Positions 59,532 to 64,000 of a stretch of 64,000 bases of DNA are shown here, piece after piece. Every line of letters starts with the position of its first letter. The first letter of the stretch is position 1. A program made the position numbers and the translations under genes. This DNA is from Nonomuraea montanisoli (lineage in GTDB: Bacteria > Actinomycetota > Actinomycetes > Streptosporangiales > Streptosporangiaceae), in NCBI RefSeq assembly GCF_013363975.1, contig NZ_JABWGN010000003.1, forward strand, positions 62,001 through 126,000. Direction: 5' to 3'. Under the pieces are notes generated by a model that saw only the letters and a program-made list of their open reading frames with translations, was not told the DNA's origin and searched no databases.

Positions 59532-61055
59532 TCAGAGCCGCCAGTCGTCCAGGAAGCCGTCCAACGGGCCGGAGGACGGCACCTCGCCCCGGCTCTGAGC
59601 CTGCCTGAGCTCGGCCATGACCTCCTTGATCTGCGCGCGGCCCTGGGCCTCGTGGTTCCGCTCGAAGCTCTTGGCCGCCTTCCTGATCTTCTTGACGGCC
59701 TTGTCGGCCAGGCGCGGGTTCATGTCGCCGACGGACTTCTGGGCCGTCACGGAGTTCTCGAAGGCCCACAGCCACGCCGACCATCCGCCCTGCGGGACGG
59801 CGCCGCTGCTCAGCGTGGCCTTGGGCTGCGCGGTCTCCTGGAGGGAGCTGGGCTCGGCCGACGGGGTGGGGACCTGGGGGGTGCTCGACGGCAACGTGGT
59901 CGGCTCGAAGGTGGGGATCTCGGTGATCACCACGGTGGGCTCCGGGGTGGGGGTGGGGGCGGCGGTGGGCGTCTCTTTGGAGCCGCCCCACACCACGAAC
60001 GCCACGGTGACGGCCGCGATCACCGCGAGCGCGACGCCGAGCTGCACGAAGAGCTTCCGGTTGGAGCCGGACCCGCGGCCGTCGGACGGGAGCGCGTCGT
60101 AGACGGCGGTGTCGCCGGCGCGCGGCGGCTGGTGCGGCCCTCCGCCGGGCGGCGCGGGCAGCGGGCCCGCCGCGTGCGGGGGCGCTCCGTGCGTGGGCGC
60201 TCCGTGCGTGGGCGCTCCGTGCGGGGCCGTGGCCGCGCCGGCCGGCTGCGCGCCCGGCGCGGCGGCGGGCGGCGGGGGCGTCTGGGGGCGGGGCCGGGCG
60301 ATGGCCGCCAGTGTCCGCCGCACCGGCTCGCCGCCGGAGGGCCGCGCGGCGGGGTCGGCGGCGAGCATCGACAGCACGAGCCGGTCCAGCTCGGCGGGCA
60401 CCTCGGCGCGGTGGCCGCTCGGCGGCACGGGCTCGGCGGTCCGTCCCTCCTCCGGGGCGTCCTCGAACGGCGGGCGGCCGCACAGCAGCTCGTAGCACAC
60501 GCAGCCCAGGGCGTACAGGTCCGCCGCCGTCTCGGCCGGGCGTCCGGCGGCCTGCTCGGGAGCGGTGTACCGGGTCGGCGGGACGGCGATCCCGGCCACC
60601 CCGAACCCGACGACCTTGAGCACCCCGCTGCCGGCCCGGCGGAAGCTGTCCGGGTTCACCTGCCCGTGGACCACCCCGACCCGGTGGGCGGCGTCCAGCC
60701 CGGCGGCGGCCTGCCCGACGAGGTCGCACACCTCCGTCACGGGCAGCGGCCCACGCGTGGCCAGCTCCTCGCCCAGGCTCTCCCCGCCGAGGAACTCCGT
60801 CACGAGGTACGGCGTGCCGTCCTCGTCGCCCACGTCGAGCACCATGGCGACGTTGGGGTGGATGACCCTGGCCACGGCCTCGGCGTGCCGCTGGAGCACC
60901 TCCCGGGTGGCGGCTCCGGACCGGAGCAGTTTCACCGCCACGGTCCAGTCGGCACGCGTGTCGTACCCCCGCCACACCTCTCCCATCGGCCCGTGGCCGA
61001 TGCGCTCGTCGAGCCGGTACCGGCCAGCGACCATGGACGGCGCTTCGTCCGACAT
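59532..61055 (-). CDS. Membrane-anchored pseudokinase of the Ser/Thr kinase fold
   Basis: About 507 residues from ATG 61055 (MSDEAPSMVAGRYRL). The kinase fold is clear (RIGHGPMGEVWRGYD, the Lys in VAVKLLR, TRYTAPEQAAGRPAETAADLYALGCVCYELLCG), but the catalytic loop HRDxKPxN reads HGQVNPDS and the DFG motif reads GFG. The catalytic Asp, the loop Lys and the metal-binding Asp are all missing, so it should not transfer phosphate, though it may bind nucleotide. An Ala/Pro/His linker, one helix near 332-355, a Thr/Pro stalk, and a helical external end (WSAWLWAFENSVTAQKSVGD) follow. Mycobacterial MviN has a comparable pseudokinase part, but this protein has no flippase. It lies 14 bases upstream of pepP. 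Confidence 0.85.
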   Translation of the reverse strand: MSDEAPSMVAGRYRLDERIGHGPMGEVWRGYDTRADWTVAVKLLRSGAATREVLQRHAEAVARVIHPNVAMVLDVGDEDGTPYLVTEFLGGESLGEELATRGPLPVTEVCDLVGQAAAGLDAAHRVGVVHGQVNPDSFRRAGSGVLKVVGFGVAGIAVPPTRYTAPEQAAGRPAETAADLYALGCVCYELLCGRPPFEDAPEEGRTAEPVPPSGHRAEVPAELDRLVLSMLAADPAARPSGGEPVRRTLAAIARPRPQTPPPPAAAPGAQPAGAATAPHGAPTHGAPTHGAPPHAAGPLPAPPGGGPHQPPRAGDTAVYDALPSDGRGSGSNRKLFVQLGVALAVIAAVTVAFVVWGGSKETPTAAPTPTPEPTVVITEIPTFEPTTLPSSTPQVPTPSAEPSSLQETAQPKATLSSGAVPQGGWSAWLWAFENSVTAQKSVGDMNPRLADKAVKKIRKAAKSFERNHEAQGRAQIKEVMAELRQAQSRGEVPSSGPLDGFLDDWRL

Positions 61056-61241
61056 ATCCCCGCCAATAACTCCAGAAACGGCATTTTCGACCAACCATAG
61101 GGCCCCAGCCGTCTTCCGAAGTCCCGATTGCGCGGCGTGCCGCCGCGAGACGGCTTCCCGGGCACCTCGCGGGCCTGTGCCGCGTGCTCGTTCGCGACGG
61201 CCCCGGCACAGGTGGACGCCCCGCCGGGTCGCCGGAGATCG

Positions 61242-62396
61242 TCAGCCGGCGCCGTGGAAGCCGGTCCCGGAAACGCCGGTTCCGGAGACTCCGGTCCCGG
61301 GGAAGACGTGGACGTACGGAGGGCGGGACCGCACCGACCCGGCGACCGCGGCGCGGGCCAGGGCGAGCGCCCCGTCGGCCGAGACGCCGCGCGGCGGCGT
61401 GAGGCGGACGCCGGGGAGCAGGGCCGTGACGGTGTCCCGGAACGGCTCCACGAGGAGGTCCCCGGCGTCGAAGAGCCGGCCGCCCCACGAGACCACCGGT
61501 TCGAGCCCCGACGCCGCGGCCGCCGCGCTGCGCCCGAGCTCCCGGCCGGCCTCGTCCCAGATCGCCCGGGCCACGGCGTCCCCGTCCCGGGCGGCCTCGG
61601 CGACGGACGGCGCGAACGACGCGAGCAGGTGGGCGGCCGCGCCGGGCGCGTAGGCCAGCGCCACCAGCTCCGACGGCGACCCGAAACGGGCCGTGAGACG
61701 GTCGAGCAGGGCGGCCGACCCGCCGAGCCGGCCGTCGCGGGCGCGCAGCCCGGCCTGCAGGCCCCGCGCCCCGATCCAGGCGCCGCCGCCGTGGTCGCCG
61801 AGCAGGTGTCCCCATCCGTCGGACCGGTTCCAGACGCCGGCCAGGTCGGTGCCGAGGGCGATGACGCCGGTGCCCGCGGCGACGACCACGCCGGGCCGGA
61901 ACCCGAGCGCGCCGACGTGCGTGGTGACCATGTCACCGGTCACCACCAGCGCACGCAGGCCGAACCTGTCGCCCAGGGCGCGCCAGAGGACGCCCGGGTC
62001 CGGCACCAGGCCAGGCAGGCCGGTGGTGCCGATCGCCATGCCGGCCAGCCGGTCGAGATCGGGGGCGGTCTCCTCGACGAGCCGGGCGACGCGGGAGGCG
62101 AGCCGGTGGAGGTCCATCCGGCCGTCCCGGCGGGGCGCCGGGACGGGGTCCTCCCCCGCCGCGGTCGTCCCTCCGGCCTCGATCCGCAGCCTGATCCCGC
62201 CGCCGCCGACGTCCACCCCCGCGAGCCCCGTGCCGCCACCGGCCAGGCCCATGTCGCCCGCGAGACCCGCGTCCTCTCCCGCAAGCCCCGTGCAGGCCCC
62301 GGCGAGACCCGCGTCGTCTCCGGCGAGACCCGCGTCGTCTCCGGTGAGCCCCCTGCCGCCGCCCGCGGGCCCCGTGTCGTCTCCCGCCAGACCCAT
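61242..62396 (-). CDS. BadF/BcrA-type sugar kinase (N-acetylglucosamine kinase-like) with N-terminal repeat
   Basis: 384 residues. The ASKHA kinase core shows VDVGGGGIRLRI (phosphate 1, lacking the usual Thr), MAIGTTGLPG, VAAGTGVIALG (phosphate 2) and WGHLLGDHGGGAWIG, the last typical of bacterial GlcNAc/MurNAc kinases. The first 55 residues are repeats of GLAGDDA type that are not part of the fold, and the core would be complete from ATG 62252 (MGLAGGGTGLAG). The annotated ATG 62396 directly follows the murQ stop. The C terminus has a short GTGVSGTGVS repeat. It pairs with the murQ remnant, which suggests a role in amino-sugar or wall recycling. Confidence 0.8.
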   Translation of the reverse strand: MGLAGDDTGPAGGGRGLTGDDAGLAGDDAGLAGACTGLAGEDAGLAGDMGLAGGGTGLAGVDVGGGGIRLRIEAGGTTAAGEDPVPAPRRDGRMDLHRLASRVARLVEETAPDLDRLAGMAIGTTGLPGLVPDPGVLWRALGDRFGLRALVVTGDMVTTHVGALGFRPGVVVAAGTGVIALGTDLAGVWNRSDGWGHLLGDHGGGAWIGARGLQAGLRARDGRLGGSAALLDRLTARFGSPSELVALAYAPGAAAHLLASFAPSVAEAARDGDAVARAIWDEAGRELGRSAAAAASGLEPVVSWGGRLFDAGDLLVEPFRDTVTALLPGVRLTPPRGVSADGALALARAAVAGSVRSRPPYVHVFPGTGVSGTGVSGTGFHGAG

Positions 62397-62940
62397 CTAG
62401 CGCCCGCCCAGCGCGGCGACCGCCGCCCGGACGCCCGGGGCGCCGCGCAGCGCCTCCCGGGCCTCCTCGGGCGTGCAGCCGGTGAGCAGCCGCACGAGCG
62501 CCTGCGGCAGGTCCCCGTCCGCCTCGGCGAGGACGGCGCGGCAGCGCGCCTCGTCCTCGCCGCTCGCGTCGGCGAGCAGGCTCACCGCGCGCTCGCGCAG
62601 CTTGGCGTTGCTGGCGACGAGCCCGACCATGAGGTTGCCGTACGTGCGTCCCGCCTTGATCATGAGCGCCGTCGAGAACGCGTTGAGGATCACCTTGGTC
62701 GCCGTGCCCGCCTTGAGCCGGGTGGAGCCGGTCAGCGCCTCCGGCCCGGTGTCGGCGACCACGCCGAGGTCGGCCAGCTCGCGCAGCGGGGCTTCGGGGT
62801 TGCAGGTGACCAGCACGGTTAGGGCGCCGGCGGCGCGGGCCGCGCGGAGCGCGCCGGCCACGTACGGGGTGGAGCCGGAGGCCGTGATCCCGACCGCCAC
62901 GCAGGTCTCGTCGAGGGCGGCGGCGTCGGCGGCGCCGATC
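62397..62940 (-). pseudogene. murQ: N-acetylmuramic acid 6-phosphate etherase, 3' remnant
   Basis: About 180 residues of the MurQ C-terminal half are in frame: GITASGSTPYVAGALRAARAAGALTVLVTCNPEAP, the conserved TGSTRLKAGTATKVILNAFSTALMIKAGRTYGNLMV block, and the C-terminal helix bundle. MurQ cleaves the lactyl ether of MurNAc-6-phosphate. The first 120 or so residues, with the sugar-phosphate-binding first part of the SIS domain, are absent. Upstream of about 62,940 the frame runs into antisense of a permease gene. It could still be translated as a short chimera, but it should be inactive. The downstream kinase gene starts right after its stop. Confidence 0.85.
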
Positions 62941-63627
62941 CCCGAGCGGTGGTCGTGGGAGAACTTCGCGCTCGCCTGGGAGCGGGGCAACATGACCGCC
63001 CTCATGCGGTCGAGCCTGCTGATCGCGGTCTTCGTGGTGCCGCTGTCGGTGGTGCTGGCCACGCTCGCCGGGTACGGGCTGGCGATCCTCAGGGTGTGGG
63101 GTCACCGGTCGCTGTCGTTCGCGTTCGTGCTGGGGCTCACGCTGCCGATCGAGCTCATCGTGGTCGCGCTCTACTTCAACCTGCGCGAGGTCGGCCTCAC
63201 CAACTCCTACGTGGGCGTCATCCTCGCCGAGGCGGCCCTGTTCATGCCGTTCGGGGTGTACTGGATGCAGACGCACTTCTCGAACGTCCCCGAGGAGCTG
63301 GTGGAGGCCGCCCGCATCGACGGCGCCCGCGACCTCGTCGTGCTGGCGCGGGTGCTGCTGCCGATCTCGTGGCCGGCGATCACCACGCTGTCGGTCCTCT
63401 ACTTCATGTGGTCGTGGAACCAGTTCATGCTGGTCCTGGTCATGATGCTGGACCCCGACCGGCGGACCGCGCCGAGCGGGCTGGGGCTCTTCGTCGGCGA
63501 GTACACGACCGACATCCCGCTGCTGGCGGCGGCCTGCCTGATCGTCATCGCTCCCATCGTGGCCGTCCACCTGGTCTTCCAGCGCAGCTTCGTCAACGGC
63601 ATCACCCAGGGCGCGATCAAGGGCTAG
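62941..63627 (+). pseudogene. Carbohydrate ABC transporter permease (MalG type), 5' truncated remnant
   Basis: About 228 residues begin abruptly at PERWSWENFALAW, which in CUT1 permeases lies after the first membrane helix. The remaining helices and the EAA loop EAARIDGARDLVVLARVLLPISWPAITT are intact through a normal C terminus. The first 60-70 residues, start codon and ribosome site are missing; an ATG at 62993 would give a shortened protein. No partner permease, binding protein or ATPase is present in the window. Sequence joins the murQ remnant at about 62,940 in head-to-head orientation. The stop overlaps the convergent oxygenase gene by 11 bases. Confidence 0.85.
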
Positions 63628-64000
63628 TGAGCCGGGGGCTCCTGCGGGCGAAGGCGGGGGCGTGCTCCGGCCGGGGCCCGAAGCCGAGGAACCGGGCCGG
63701 GATCGCGCGCAGCCGGGGGAACGCGCGCAGGAGGAGGAGCAGGGACCTGGGCGGGCCGGGCCTCCTGTTCGTGGCCCCCATGTCGAACATGGCGCGCTGG
63801 AGCAGCCGCTGGGCGCCCTGGACGATCACCGTGGGCGGCTGCCTGCGCCGCTGGACGGCGGCCAGGTCGGCGGTGGTGACGGCGTGCCGCCGCAGGGGCC
63901 CGGCCAGCAGGGCGGCGGTGGCCACCGCGTCCTGGATGGCGAGGTTGATGCCCACGCCCCCGGCGGGCGACATGGCGTGCGCGGCGTCGCCGATGAGCAG
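63617..64000 (-). CDS. FAD-dependent monooxygenase/oxidoreductase, C-terminal part (truncated by window)
   Basis: 127 residues are visible up to the window end. They start with LLIGDAAHAMSPAGGVGINLAIQDA, the GD motif that contacts the FAD ribityl chain in the p-hydroxybenzoate hydroxylase fold, followed by the helical C-terminal part of such enzymes. It is an FAD-dependent oxygenase or oxidoreductase acting on an unknown small molecule. It converges on and overlaps the truncated permease gene by 11 bases. The 5' two-thirds are outside the window. Confidence 0.85.
   Translation of the reverse strand: MLIGDAAHAMSPAGGVGINLAIQDAVATAALLAGPLRRHAVTTADLAAVQRRRQPPTVIVQGAQRLLQRAMFDMGATNRRPGPPRSLLLLLRAFPRLRAIPARFLGFGPRPEHAPAFARRSPRLTSP

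Noticed and set aside
63000..63062. Full-length murQ start upstream at 63062 or 63006
   Set aside because: The added residues (RLDRMRAVMLPRSQASAKF) are antisense of the permease gene and do not match a MurQ N terminus.

Overview
The window is a contiguous piece of a very GC-rich actinobacterial chromosome. GTG starts are common, stop and start codons often overlap as ATGA or GTGA, and the division and cell-wall (dcw) cluster has actinobacterial order. MurE carries the DNPR motif of meso-diaminopimelate ligases. Gene order and content suggest a Streptosporangiales member such as Nonomuraea; the order is an inference. I saw no rRNA, tRNA, insertion sequence, phage or CRISPR.

1-13.1 kb: a gene tail, a YbaK-type deacylase, a bifunctional penicillin-binding protein, a divergent MurA paralogue, a small membrane protein, an amidase, replicative DNA polymerase III alpha (dnaE), a secreted SGNH hydrolase, and a degenerate DAHP-synthase-like/chorismate mutase fusion preceded by a terminator-type leader. 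13.4-18.5 kb: three tandem membrane Ser/Thr kinases; the first two share an extracellular domain.

18.5-47.6 kb: mainly minus strand. rluD, lspA and a DksA/TraR protein sit opposite ileS, which has a T-box leader. After paired terminators come a long low-complexity Cys-motif membrane protein, divIVA, yggT, sepF, yggS, ftsZ, ftsQ, murC, murG, ftsW, murD, mraY, murF, murE, ftsI, ftsL, rsmH and mraZ. This block makes the lipid-linked peptidoglycan precursor and the septal machinery. The mraZ promoter carries four GTGGN boxes with exact 10-bp period. FtsI has about 640 extra N-terminal residues of disordered, Arg/Asp-rich sequence, and FtsL also has long disordered tails.

47.7-64 kb: a MoxR/DUF58/transglutaminase operon, a palindromic repeat cluster, a DUF3040 gene, dinB, a methyltransferase, a membrane protein, a MerR regulator, nusB-efp-pepP, a membrane pseudokinase, a BadF-type sugar kinase with an N-terminal repeat, and two head-to-head gene remnants (murQ and a sugar ABC permease). 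Both remnants lack their 5' ends at one junction near 62,940, which looks like a deletion in an amino-sugar or cell-wall recycling locus. The window ends in the 3' part of an FAD-dependent monooxygenase.

Most of the window is conserved housekeeping sequence. The parts that most deserve a second look are the degenerate DAHP synthase/chorismate mutase with its leader, the inflated FtsI/FtsL tails, the pseudokinase, the paired Cys-motif protein beside divIVA, and the murQ/permease junction.
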